The notes below the pieces were generated by a model. The model was not told the origin of the DNA. It saw only the letters and a program-made list of their open reading frames with translations, and ran no database searches. This document shows, piece after piece, positions 34,397 to 43,492 of a stretch of DNA of 64,000 nucleotides (its first letter is position 1; each line of letters begins with the position of its first letter). Source of the stretch: JACTOJ01 sp032335695 (GTDB lineage: Bacteria > Bacillota > Clostridia > Clostridiales > Clostridiaceae); contig NZ_JACTOJ010000003.1 in the NCBI RefSeq assembly GCF_032335695.1, forward strand, positions 248,001 to 312,000, given 5' to 3'. The position numbers and the translations under genes were made by a program.

Positions 34397-36289
34397 ATGA
34401 AATATGAAAAACTTGCAAAAGACATCATTAAAAATGTTGGTGGTAAAGAAAACGTTAATAGCTTGACACATTGCGTTACACGTCTGCGTTTTAAATTGAA
34501 GGACGAAAGTAAAGCTAATACAGATGTTTTAAAAAATATGGATGGTGTTGTTACTGTAGTAAAGAGCGGTGGGCAATATCAAGTAGTTATAGGTAACCAT
34601 GTTCCTGAGGTTTATGCAGACGTGGTAGCAGTAGGAGGCTTTCAGACAGCAGCAGGAGCTGAAGAGCCAGAGGAAAAAATTAATGCTTTCAATAAATTTA
34701 TAGATATTGTATCGGGAGTTTTCACTCCAATCCTAGGAGTGCTATGTGCAACAGGTATGATAAAGGGTATGAATGCATTGCTTGTTGCTTTTGGATTACT
34801 TAGTGATAAATCGGGAAGCTATGCAATGTTAAATGGTATTGGTGACAGCTTGTTTTATTTCTTGCCTATATTTCTAGGATACACAGCATCTAAAAAGTTT
34901 AAATCCAATGAATTTGTTGGTATGGCGATTGGTGCTTCTATGCTTTATCCTAAGATAGCGGCTTTTAGCGCAGCTCCAGTCATAAATACTTTATTTAAAG
35001 GTACTTTAATAGAATCTCCAATACATTTGAACTTCTTGGGTATTCCAGTAATATTAATGGATTATTCTTCCACGGTTATACCTATAATACTAGCAATATT
35101 TGCAGCTTCTAAAATTGAAAGAGGCTTTAAGAAGATAGTACCAGATGTTGTTAAAGCTTTCGTTGTTCCATTCTGCACATTGTTAGTTACTGTTCCATTA
35201 ACCTTTATAGTAATAGGCCCTATAGCAACCTGGGCTGGTAAATTATTAGGAGCGATTACTCTTGCACTTTATAACTTAAGCCCAGTAGTAGCAGGTATAT
35301 TTATTGGCGGGTTCTGGCAGGTATTTGTAATGTTTGGATTACATTGGGGTCTAGTTCCAATAGCTATAAACAATCTATCAGTATTAAAGGCTGACCCTAT
35401 CCTTGGAACTATGTTTGGAGCTTCCTTTGCGCAGATAGGTGTAGTATTGGCTATATTAATTAAAACCAAGAATAAGAAGTTAAAGGCTATAGCTCTCCCA
35501 GCTTTCATTTCAGGTATATTTGGAGTTACAGAACCAGCTATATACGGTGTTACTCTTCCACGTAAGAAGCCATTCATATTGAGCTGTATTGGCGGAGCAG
35601 TAGGCGGAGGCATATTAGGTATTGCAGGAAGCAAGATATATATGATAGGCGGAATGGGTATATTCGGAATTCCAACTTATATATCACCTTCGGGAATAAC
35701 CGCTGGTTTCTATGGTGCCATAATAGCAATGATAGTAAGCTTCGTTGTAGGTTTCTTATTAATGATGGTTACAGGTTTTAAAGATGACGAAATTCAAGTC
35801 GTTAAGAAGGAAGCAGAGGGAGAAGTTCTAGTTAAACAAGAAACTGTAGCTAGCCCATTAAAAGGCGAAGTTAAGGCTTTATCAGAAGTTAAAGATGAAG
35901 TGTTTTCCACAGGGGCTTTAGGAAAAGGTGTTGCAATAGAACCAACTGAAGGAAAAGTGGTTGCACCTATAAGCGGAGTATTGACAACAGTATTTCCAAC
36001 TGGTCATGCAATTGGAATCACAAGTGATGGTGGCGCAGAAATATTGATTCATGTAGGTATGGATACAGTTCAATTGGATGGAAAATATTTTACCGTAAAA
36101 GTAAAACAAGGTGATCATGTTACCGTGGGACAAGAATTGTTAGAGTTTGATATAAAAGCAATAAAAGCAGCAGGTTATTCCTTAACAACTCCAATAGTTG
36201 TTACTAATTCAGCTAACTACTTAGATATTATAGAAACAGATAAAAAGTCAATTAATTACGAAGAAGAACTATTATCTGTGATGATTTAA
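34397..36289 (+). CDS. bglP: Beta-glucoside-specific PTS enzyme II (EIIBCA)
   Basis: 630 residues in the order IIB-IIC-IIA. IIB (1-90) has the phosphorylated Cys26 in THCVTRLRFKLKDE. IIC (about 105-465) has about ten membrane helices with GIFGVTEPAIYGV. IIA (about 490-625) carries the phosphorylated His552 in EILIHVGMDTVQLDGK. It imports and phosphorylates aryl-beta-glucosides or cellobiose at the membrane, and also reports transport to LicT by phosphorylation. Expressed after antitermination; the two GH1 hydrolases follow. Confidence 0.96.
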   Translation: MKYEKLAKDIIKNVGGKENVNSLTHCVTRLRFKLKDESKANTDVLKNMDGVVTVVKSGGQYQVVIGNHVPEVYADVVAVGGFQTAAGAEEPEEKINAFNKFIDIVSGVFTPILGVLCATGMIKGMNALLVAFGLLSDKSGSYAMLNGIGDSLFYFLPIFLGYTASKKFKSNEFVGMAIGASMLYPKIAAFSAAPVINTLFKGTLIESPIHLNFLGIPVILMDYSSTVIPIILAIFAASKIERGFKKIVPDVVKAFVVPFCTLLVTVPLTFIVIGPIATWAGKLLGAITLALYNLSPVVAGIFIGGFWQVFVMFGLHWGLVPIAINNLSVLKADPILGTMFGASFAQIGVVLAILIKTKNKKLKAIALPAFISGIFGVTEPAIYGVTLPRKKPFILSCIGGAVGGGILGIAGSKIYMIGGMGIFGIPTYISPSGITAGFYGAIIAMIVSFVVGFLLMMVTGFKDDEIQVVKKEAEGEVLVKQETVASPLKGEVKALSEVKDEVFSTGALGKGVAIEPTEGKVVAPISGVLTTVFPTGHAIGITSDGGAEILIHVGMDTVQLDGKYFTVKVKQGDHVTVGQELLEFDIKAIKAAGYSLTTPIVVTNSANYLDIIETDKKSINYEEELLSVMI

Positions 36290-36296
36290 CCAACAG

Positions 36297-36330
36297 TAAG
36301 TTCTAAGCAGTTTATGCTTGGAACTTATTT
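36297..36330 (+). other. Intercistronic stem-loop between bglP and the first GH1 gene
   Basis: TAAGTTCTAAGC pairs with GCTTGGAACTTA around AGTTTAT, followed by TTT. It is probably a partial terminator or processing site that lowers expression of the hydrolases relative to the PTS protein. Confidence 0.55.
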
Positions 36331-36366
36331 CCTATAAAGTTTTCTAAAGAAAGGAGATATATATTT

Positions 36367-37794
36367 ATGAAGGGGTTTCCAAAAGACTTTTTGTGGGGAG
36401 GAGCTACAGCTGCTAACCAATGTGAAGGAGGATACTTAGAAGGTGGTAAAGGTTTATCTACAGTGGATGTAATCCCAGCGGGAAAAGATCGCTTTCCTGT
36501 GATGCTTGGTAAGAAAAAAATGCTTGAATGTGATAGAGAACACTATTATCCAAGCCATGAAGCTATAGACTTTTATCATAGATACAAAGATGATATAAGA
36601 TTATTTGCAGATATGGGTTTTAAATGCTTTAGACTCTCCTTATCTTGGACGAGGATATTTCCTAATGGAGATGACAAAGAGCCTAATGAAGAGGGATTAA
36701 AATTTTACGATGCTGTGTTCGATGAATGTATTAAGCAGGGCATAGAACCCTTAGTAACTATAACTCATTTTGATGTGCCAATAAATTTGGTAAAGACGAT
36801 AAATTCTTGGAAGAGTCGTAAAATGGTTCAGCATTATGAAAGATTGTGTGAAACCATTTTTACTCGTTATAAAAATAAGGTTAAATATTGGCTTACCTTT
36901 AATGAAATTAATATGCTTTTGCATCTGCCTTTTGTAGGAGCAGGCTTGGTATTTGAAGAAGGAGAAGATGAAGAAGCCATTAAATATCAGGCCGCTCATC
37001 ATCAGTTAATAGCCAGTGCTAAGGCTACTGAAATAGCTCATAGAATAAATCCAGAATTTAAGATAGGCTGCATGCTTGCGGCAGGGAATACCTACGCCAA
37101 TACCTGTGCCCCAGAGGATGTCTGGAAGGCTTTAGAAAAGGATAGAGAAAACTACTTTTTTATTGATGTGCAATCACGAGGAGAATATCCTAACTATGCT
37201 AAAAAGATGTTTGAGATAAAAGGGATAAATGTAGTTATGGAACCTGGAGATGAGGAACTTTTAAAGAAGAACACTGTGGATTTTGTATCCTTTAGCTACT
37301 ATGCATCAAGACTTACTAGTGCTGACCCAAAGGCAAGCTCACAGACAGAGGGAAATGTATTTGCCACTCTTAAAAATCCATATTTAAAAGCTAGTGAATG
37401 GGGATGGCAGATTGATCCTATTGGGTTAAGAATAACTCTTAACTCTCTTTATGACAGATATCAAAAACCTTTATTTATTGTAGAGAATGGATTGGGAGCA
37501 ATAGACACTCTAGATTCACAAGGTAATATAGAGGATGATTATAGAATCGAATATTTAAGAGAGCATATTAAAGCTATGAGAGCTGCAATTAATGAGGATG
37601 GAGTTGAATTATTAGGTTATACCCCTTGGGGCTGTATAGATTTAGTAAGTGCCTCTACAGGAGAAATGAAAAAACGTTATGGGTTTATATATGTTGATAA
37701 TGATAATGAAGGAAAAGGAACACTAATCAGAAGCAAGAAAAAAAGTTTTTATTGGTATAAAAATGTAATTACCACTAATGGTAAGGAATTATAA
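36367..37794 (+). CDS. GH1 6-phospho-beta-glucosidase, first copy
   Basis: 475 residues, typical of GH1. The family start motif is FLWGGATAANQCEGGY; the acid/base is Glu180 in LTFNEIN and the nucleophile Glu373 in FIVENGLGA. Phosphoglycosidase specificity is supported by the PTS context and the SASTGEMKKRYGFIYVD segment near the end. It splits phosphorylated beta-glucosides delivered by BglP into glucose-6-phosphate and aglycone or glucose. An AAAGGAGA site precedes the ATG, and a paralogue follows 14 bp after the stop. Confidence 0.94.
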   Translation: MKGFPKDFLWGGATAANQCEGGYLEGGKGLSTVDVIPAGKDRFPVMLGKKKMLECDREHYYPSHEAIDFYHRYKDDIRLFADMGFKCFRLSLSWTRIFPNGDDKEPNEEGLKFYDAVFDECIKQGIEPLVTITHFDVPINLVKTINSWKSRKMVQHYERLCETIFTRYKNKVKYWLTFNEINMLLHLPFVGAGLVFEEGEDEEAIKYQAAHHQLIASAKATEIAHRINPEFKIGCMLAAGNTYANTCAPEDVWKALEKDRENYFFIDVQSRGEYPNYAKKMFEIKGINVVMEPGDEELLKKNTVDFVSFSYYASRLTSADPKASSQTEGNVFATLKNPYLKASEWGWQIDPIGLRITLNSLYDRYQKPLFIVENGLGAIDTLDSQGNIEDDYRIEYLREHIKAMRAAINEDGVELLGYTPWGCIDLVSASTGEMKKRYGFIYVDNDNEGKGTLIRSKKKSFYWYKNVITTNGKEL

Positions 37795-37808
37795 AAAGGA
37801 GTGATAAT

Positions 37809-39251
37809 ATGGCAGATATTAAATTTAAAAAAGGGTTTTTATGGGGAGGAGCTACGGCTGCTAACCAATTTGAAGGTGGATATAGCCAAGGCGGAAAAGG
37901 ATTAAGTACAGCAGATGTAATGACTGGAGGGACTCATACAACTCCAAGAAGAATAACTCCTGTTTTAGAAGGAGAAACTTTCTATCCAAGTCATGAGGCT
38001 ATAGATTTTTATCATCGCTATAAGGAAGATATTAAGCTATTTGCAGAAATGGGTTTTAAGGTTTTCAGAATGTCTATTGCCTGGTCCAGAATTTTCCCTA
38101 ATGGAGATGATTTAGAACCTAATGAAGAGGGCTTGAAATTCTATGATTCTGTATTTGCTGAGCTAAAGAAATACAATATAGAACCTTTGGTAACCATATC
38201 TCACTATGAAGCACCTTTTAATTTAGCACAGAAATATAATGGCTGGGCAGATAGAAGAGTAGTTGATTTCTATGTTAGATACTGTAAAGTAATATTTAAT
38301 AGATACAAAGATGTGGTTAAGTATTGGTTAACCTTTAATGAAATAAATTGTTTAACCATGCCTTTTGGAAGCTTCTTGGCGGGAGCTATTATTCCTAAGG
38401 AAGCTGAATTAAAGAGCGGTTTAGATAGCAATGCACAGGAAAGATTTCAAGGACTTCATCATCAATTTATAGCGAGTGCAAAAGCAGTGAAGCTTGGACA
38501 TGAAATTAATAAGGATTTCAAAATAGGCTGTATGATAGCTTATATGTGCTCTTACCCGCTTACCTGCAATCCAGAAGACATATTATTAGCCCAAGAGAAG
38601 GATAATATCAGTAACTTCTTGTGTTCGGATGTTCAGGTGAGAGGTTATTATCCTGGCTTTGCTAAAAAATATTTTAGAGAGAATAATATAAACATATTTA
38701 TGGAAGAGGGAGACGAAGATATTCTGAGAAATGGATGTGTGGACTTCTATACTTTCAGTTACTATATGTCAGTATGTGTCAGTGCAGATCCTAATCAGGA
38801 GAGCATAGGAGGAAATCTCGCTATCGGTTTAAAAAATCCATACCTTAAAGCTAGCGATTGGGGGTGGCAGATAGATCCCAAAGGTTTGAGATGGTCTTTA
38901 AATAACATATATAACAGATATCAGATTCCTTTAATGGTGGTTGAAAATGGATTAGGAGCTGTGGATACGATTGAAGCTGATGGGTCTATAAAAGATGATT
39001 ATAGAATAGATTATTTAAGAGAACACATAAAAGAAATGAAAGAAGCAGTGGCAGATGGCGTGGATTTAATAGGTTATACACCTTGGGGCTGCATAGATTT
39101 AGTAAGTGCTTCTACAGGAGAAATGAAAAAGCGATATGGCTTCATTTACGTAGATAAGGACAATGATGGCAAGGGAAGCCTAGACAGATTAAGAAAGGAC
39201 AGTTTTTATTGGTATAAAAAGGTTATAGAATCTAATGGAGAAGAACTATAA
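37809..39251 (+). CDS. GH1 6-phospho-beta-glucosidase, second copy
   Basis: 480 residues, clearly related to the preceding gene (FLWGGATAANQFEGGY, the shared SASTGEMKKRYGFIYVD end) but diverged in the middle. Acid/base Glu178 in LTFNEIN and nucleophile Glu379 in MVVENGLGA are intact, so both enzymes should be active. Divergence around residues 40-55 and 185-215, which shape the aglycone site in this family, suggests that the two handle different phosphorylated beta-glucosides. The last gene of the operon, followed by a strong terminator. Confidence 0.94.
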   Translation: MADIKFKKGFLWGGATAANQFEGGYSQGGKGLSTADVMTGGTHTTPRRITPVLEGETFYPSHEAIDFYHRYKEDIKLFAEMGFKVFRMSIAWSRIFPNGDDLEPNEEGLKFYDSVFAELKKYNIEPLVTISHYEAPFNLAQKYNGWADRRVVDFYVRYCKVIFNRYKDVVKYWLTFNEINCLTMPFGSFLAGAIIPKEAELKSGLDSNAQERFQGLHHQFIASAKAVKLGHEINKDFKIGCMIAYMCSYPLTCNPEDILLAQEKDNISNFLCSDVQVRGYYPGFAKKYFRENNINIFMEEGDEDILRNGCVDFYTFSYYMSVCVSADPNQESIGGNLAIGLKNPYLKASDWGWQIDPKGLRWSLNNIYNRYQIPLMVVENGLGAVDTIEADGSIKDDYRIDYLREHIKEMKEAVADGVDLIGYTPWGCIDLVSASTGEMKKRYGFIYVDKDNDGKGSLDRLRKDSFYWYKKVIESNGEEL

Positions 39252-39268
39252 TTGAATGTGTTTTAAAT

Positions 39269-39298
39269 AAGTGCAGTGCAACCTGCACTTATTTTTTT
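39269..39298 (+). terminator. Terminator at the end of the beta-glucoside operon
   Basis: AAGTGCAG and CTGCACTT pair around TGCAAC, followed by ATTTTTTT. Confidence 0.92.
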
Positions 39299-39440
39299 AA
39301 AATTCAATTTTCTCCTATGCAATAATTTTTAATTAATGGATTGTCATAAACCAAATTTTATGTAAAAGTATAATTATATTATTTGAAATATTATTTTTTT
39401 ATATATAAATTGCAGATAAAATTATTGAAAGAGGACGATT

Positions 39441-40304
39441 ATGAAAATTAAAGCTTTTAAATTAAATTCATTTGCAAAAAAATCTGGAGGAGGAAATCCA
39501 GCTGGAATTGTTTTAGAAGCTGATTTTTTATCAGATGAAGAAATGAAAAGAATTGCTGAAAAATTGGGTTTTTCAGAGACGGCATTTATTTCGAAATCTA
39601 ATTTAGCAGATTTTAAATTGAGATTTTTTACACCTAATGATGAAGTAAATTTATGTGGACATGCTACTGTTGGAAGCTTTTTTACCCTTTTTAAGCAGGG
39701 TATAATAGCATCAGGAGTCTACACTCAGGAGGTTAAAGCAGGAATTTTAGAAATAGAAGTGAACCAAGATGGAATAGTAACTATGGAACAAAACTGTCCA
39801 ACTTATTATGACATTTTAAATAATGAAGAAATAACCGGCTCGTTGAGCATAGGGACTAATGAAATTATTGAAGAGTTGCCAATTCAAATCGTATCCACTG
39901 GACTAAAGGATATAATTATTCCTGTGAAAAGCTTGGATATAATCAATAAAATATCTCCGAATTTAGATAGAATAAAGCATATAAGCAAAAAATATGGAGT
40001 TATAGGATATCATGTTTTTACTCTTGAGACTCTACATAATGCTTCAGCACATTGTAGAAATTTTGCACCGCTTTACGGAATTAATGAAGAGTCTGCTACA
40101 GGAACCTCCAATGGTGCTTTAGCCTGTTATTTATATAAGTATGGTAAGGTAAAAGATATGGAAAATATTGTGATGGAACAGGGATATTCCATGAACAGGC
40201 CCTCAGAGATTCATGTAAAATTATCTTCGGAAAATGATAAAATAAAAAAAGTTATGGTGGGTGGAAAAGCTCTCGATTTGCAGGAAATAGAGGTTGAATT
40301 ATAA
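39441..40304 (+). CDS. PhzF-family isomerase-like protein
   Basis: 287 residues. N-terminal GGGNPAGIVLEAD, GFSETAFI with the family's catalytic glutamate, FFTPNDEVNLCGHATVG and C-terminal EESATGTSNGALACYLYKYG are all PhzF hallmarks. These cytoplasmic proteins have a diaminopimelate-epimerase-like fold; phenazine synthesis is known only for PhzF itself, and no phenazine genes are nearby, so the reaction here is unknown. GAGGACG precedes the ATG. Confidence 0.93.
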   Translation: MKIKAFKLNSFAKKSGGGNPAGIVLEADFLSDEEMKRIAEKLGFSETAFISKSNLADFKLRFFTPNDEVNLCGHATVGSFFTLFKQGIIASGVYTQEVKAGILEIEVNQDGIVTMEQNCPTYYDILNNEEITGSLSIGTNEIIEELPIQIVSTGLKDIIIPVKSLDIINKISPNLDRIKHISKKYGVIGYHVFTLETLHNASAHCRNFAPLYGINEESATGTSNGALACYLYKYGKVKDMENIVMEQGYSMNRPSEIHVKLSSENDKIKKVMVGGKALDLQEIEVEL

Positions 40305-40401
40305 TGGTAATTAACCTCTTGATGTGATATTATTATAAATTAAGATTAGATTTTGATTATACACTTTGCATTAGAATTACATAAGAGGGAAGGAGAAACA
40401 G

Positions 40402-40947
40402 ATGATATTTTTTGGACATTTGGGTATAACTACAGGGGCTTTTAAAGTTTATGAAAGCATATTTAATAAAAATGAGGATAGAGAAAGTAAGCCATTGATA
40501 GATTATAGAATCGTACTGGTGGGATCAATATTGCCAGATATAATAGATAAACCTATAGGAGCGTTTTTATTTAGAAGCACCTTTCACAATAGCCGTATAT
40601 TCGGTCATACTCTGCTATTTTCTTTAATTTTGATATTGATAGGATTATTTAGGCTCTTAAAGGAAAGAAAAAATAGAATATTATTATTAGGAATAAGCAG
40701 CAGCATTCATTTAATTTTAGATAGTATGTGGCTTTATACTAAGATATTATTTTGGCCTTATTACGGATGGAAGTTTCCTGAAAGACCGGAAGGAAATTGG
40801 CTAAATAATGATATAATAAGGCTCATCACAGATCCATTCTATTATTTACCTGAAACAATAGGATTCATAATATTGGCTTATTATATCATAAAAACTATAA
40901 GAGGAAAGCAATTTAATAATTTTATTAAACAAGGAAAATTGCTTTAA
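40402..40947 (+). CDS. YdjM-like membrane-bound metal-dependent hydrolase family protein
   Basis: 181 residues. It has the family's short N-terminal GHLGITTG, the SILPDIIDKP segment with acidic residues, then FHNSRIFGHTLLFS and SSIHLILDSMW, the His/Asp metal-site pattern of the YdjM/DUF457 group, with about four membrane segments. Activity is unproven for the family. GGAAGGAG precedes the ATG. Its stop is followed within 4 bp by a shortened element A. Confidence 0.8.
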   Translation: MIFFGHLGITTGAFKVYESIFNKNEDRESKPLIDYRIVLVGSILPDIIDKPIGAFLFRSTFHNSRIFGHTLLFSLILILIGLFRLLKERKNRILLLGISSSIHLILDSMWLYTKILFWPYYGWKFPERPEGNWLNNDIIRLITDPFYYLPETIGFIILAYYIIKTIRGKQFNNFIKQGKLL

Positions 40948-40950
40948 AAA

Positions 40951-41020
40951 GGCTATGCTTTAAAAGAATGTTGATATGACCTAGAGAACTCCAAGGTAAT
41001 ATCAACATTTTTTAGTATAG
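40951..41020. repeat. Shortened element A (70 bp)
   Basis: It begins GGCTATGCTTTAAAAGAATG and ends AACTCCAAGGTAATATCAAC then ATTTTTTAG, corresponding to both ends of the 236-bp element with about 165 bp of the interior missing. No element B follows. It lies between two converging genes, where its inverted ends could act as a terminator. Confidence 0.75.
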
Positions 41021-41034
41021 TTTGAAATATCCTA

Positions 41035-41640
41035 TTAAAAGCTTTTGGCTTTTTCTTCAGCTTCTTTTGTGGCTTTTTCAACAATATCATCCACATCGCT
41101 GCCAACTACATCTAATCCTTCAGCAGCAACAGTTGTAAAATCTGTAATGCCTAAAAAACCTAAAATTGTTCTTAGGTATCTGTCTCCCATCTCAAAGCCT
41201 GACATTGGCTCGGAGGAATATGCGCCTCCTCTTGAAGTGATGTTAATGGCTTTTTTCCCTTTACACAAACCTACAGGTCCTTCAGCGGTATATTTAAAGG
41301 TAATTCCAGTAACGCATATATAATCTATATATGCCTTTAATATAGCAGGAATACTTAAGTTCCATAAAGGCTCTGCTATTACGTATTTATCCGCTTCCAC
41401 AAATTGAAAAGCGTATTTTAGTATGGGATGATTTCTGCCTTCTCCAGGTGCAGGCATATGAAGATCACTTAACTCTCCTTGAGGGAGAAAGTTTATTCCT
41501 TCATTATATAAATCTAGAGTTATTATTTCATCCTGTGGATGAAGCTCTTTATACTTGTGTATAAAACCTTCAGAAATCTTATAGGTTCTAGACGTACCAT
41601 TAGGACGGGCATTTGCTTTAATATATAATATTTTGCTCAT
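41035..41640 (-). CDS. azoR: FMN-dependent NADH azoreductase-type quinone reductase
   Basis: 201 residues of the flavodoxin-like fold. KANARPNGTSRTYKISEGFI near the start is the FMN phosphate loop, PLWNLSIPAILKAYIDYICV and TSRGGAYS are AzoR signatures. AzoR enzymes reduce quinones and azo compounds with NADH, protecting against electrophile stress. AGGAGGAAT precedes the ATG. It may be transcribed with the cardiolipin synthase gene 84 bp upstream. Confidence 0.92.
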   Translation of the reverse strand: MSKILYIKANARPNGTSRTYKISEGFIHKYKELHPQDEIITLDLYNEGINFLPQGELSDLHMPAPGEGRNHPILKYAFQFVEADKYVIAEPLWNLSIPAILKAYIDYICVTGITFKYTAEGPVGLCKGKKAINITSRGGAYSSEPMSGFEMGDRYLRTILGFLGITDFTTVAAEGLDVVGSDVDDIVEKATKEAEEKAKSF

Positions 41641-41724
41641 GATTATTCCTCCTCGTATAATACTTTTTTTATTAATAATAGTTTAATCTTAAAATATTTA
41701 AATATTCTAAGCATAATTTATAAC

Positions 41725-43260
41725 TTACATCAATGGAGCGAAAACTCTAAGCACCAAACGAATTAGTACCTTATACCATTTTAAAGATTTTATATCTTCA
41801 AGGGTAATTTGTCTACATTTATCTAAAGTTTTAAGAAAGTCTGCTTTCATTGCTGGAATGCAGCTATTTTCATATAACCAAATACCACATTCAAAATGCA
41901 AATATAGGCTCCTAAAGTCCATGTTTATGGTGCCAACTACACCATAAGCATCATCGGCAACGTAAATTTTGGAGTGCATGAAACCAGGAGTATATTCATA
42001 TATCTTTACGCCGCTTTCTACAAGTATTCGGTAAAATGATCTAGTAACGGAATGCACTAATCTTTTATCAGGAATGTGAGGGGTTATGATTCTAACATCA
42101 ACTCCGCTCTTAGCTGCAGAAGTCAAAGCTATTGTCATTTCATTACCAATAATTAAATATGGAGTAGTAATATAAATATATTTTTTTGCTTTATTGATCA
42201 TATTAAGATAAACTATTTCTCCCACAGGCTCATCATCTAAAGGATTATCGGCAAAAGGCTGAACATAGCCATCTGGACATATACTATCACTAAATGCAGC
42301 TTCATTTCTGAATTTGCTAAAATCTTCAGATATGCCCTTAAGATAGTCCCACATTGACAAGAAGATTACTGTAAGGCTCCACACAGCTTCACCTTTTAAC
42401 ATGATAGCACTATCTTTCCAATGACCGTATTTTTCTATGGCATTTATGTATTCATCCGCTAAATTCATTCCTCCTGTAAATCCGGTGTATCCATCAATTA
42501 TGGCTATTTTACGATGATCGCGATTATTTAATCTAAAGGATAAAAGAGGAATTAATGGATTGAAAACGCAGCATTTGATTCCCAAACGCTCTAATTTTTT
42601 ATAGTATCTATGGGGCAAAGTTAAAAGACAGCCAACGTCATCATAGATTAACCTAACATCTACACCAGCTTTAACCTTATCTATCAATATATCAAGTATG
42701 CTATTCCAAACAATACCATCATTTATAATAAAATATTCTAGAAAAATAAAATGCTTAGCATTTTTTAACTCTTCCTTTAATTTTTCAAAAGCCTCCTCAC
42801 CCGAAGAAAGATATTTTGTTGAGGTATTTATATATGGAGGGCAATTAGCATAATTATGAATGTATCTTGATTGATTTACCGCAGTTTTACTTTTGCTTTG
42901 GATTTCCTCTAAAATATTATCATTGAAGCATAATGCTTCATTACTTTTAGAGGAGATACTTTTCATTTTTTTCTTAGTTAATCTATTTAGCTTATTTCGT
43001 CCAAAGAATATGTAAAATAATCCACCAAAAATAGGAAAAAGCAGTATAGGAATAATCCATGCTATTTTATAAGCGGGATTACTTTTATTATTTAAAATTA
43101 ATAGTATTACAAAAAAACTTACAACAATACTAAGACCATAAAATAGGACGAAATATTCTTTAAACTTGAAAATCACCCATATTAAAACTAAAAGTTGTAT
43201 TGCTATAGAGTAAAATACAAATGTAGCTCGGTGAAATAAAAGTTTTTTTACAAATTTCAC
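41725..43260 (-). CDS. cls: Cardiolipin synthase
   Basis: 511 residues starting at a GTG with GGGAGATG upstream. About three hydrophobic segments at the N terminus (10-85) anchor it to the membrane. Two phospholipase D motifs follow, NNRDHRKIAIIDG and FMHSKIYVADD, each with the HxKxxxxD residues and a Gly-rich tail (GFTGGMN; GTINMDFRS). It joins phosphatidylglycerol molecules to make cardiolipin. Length and order are those of ClsA-type bacterial enzymes. Confidence 0.94.
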   Translation of the reverse strand: MKFVKKLLFHRATFVFYSIAIQLLVLIWVIFKFKEYFVLFYGLSIVVSFFVILLILNNKSNPAYKIAWIIPILLFPIFGGLFYIFFGRNKLNRLTKKKMKSISSKSNEALCFNDNILEEIQSKSKTAVNQSRYIHNYANCPPYINTSTKYLSSGEEAFEKLKEELKNAKHFIFLEYFIINDGIVWNSILDILIDKVKAGVDVRLIYDDVGCLLTLPHRYYKKLERLGIKCCVFNPLIPLLSFRLNNRDHRKIAIIDGYTGFTGGMNLADEYINAIEKYGHWKDSAIMLKGEAVWSLTVIFLSMWDYLKGISEDFSKFRNEAAFSDSICPDGYVQPFADNPLDDEPVGEIVYLNMINKAKKYIYITTPYLIIGNEMTIALTSAAKSGVDVRIITPHIPDKRLVHSVTRSFYRILVESGVKIYEYTPGFMHSKIYVADDAYGVVGTINMDFRSLYLHFECGIWLYENSCIPAMKADFLKTLDKCRQITLEDIKSLKWYKVLIRLVLRVFAPLM

Positions 43261-43428
43261 GTATTCATCTCCCTGTGATTTTTTTTGTATAACTATATTA
43301 TTACATAAATTAGCTATATTGTGTCAATAAATTATGTAATAGATGTTTTTACATAGTAATTATAATAGAAATATAAGAAAAAACTGAGCTAAACAATGAT
43401 GCATATTATGACAAAAGCAGAACAAATA

Positions 43429-43472
43429 AAAATGCACTGACTTAACTTTTATGTTTGCAGTGCATTTTATTA
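43429..43472 (-). terminator. Terminator after the soluble chemoreceptor gene (minus strand)
   Basis: AAAATGCACTG and CAGTGCATTTT form a perfect 11-bp stem; on the minus strand the stem runs into TTTTTATTTG. Confidence 0.85.
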
Positions 43473-43492
43473 CTTGTTTCATACCTTATCAA

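Noticed and set aside
35269..35634. A 121-codon frame on the minus strand within bglP
   Set aside because: It lies antiparallel to an intact and well-recognised PTS gene, has no ribosome site and no family resemblance; shadow of the real gene.
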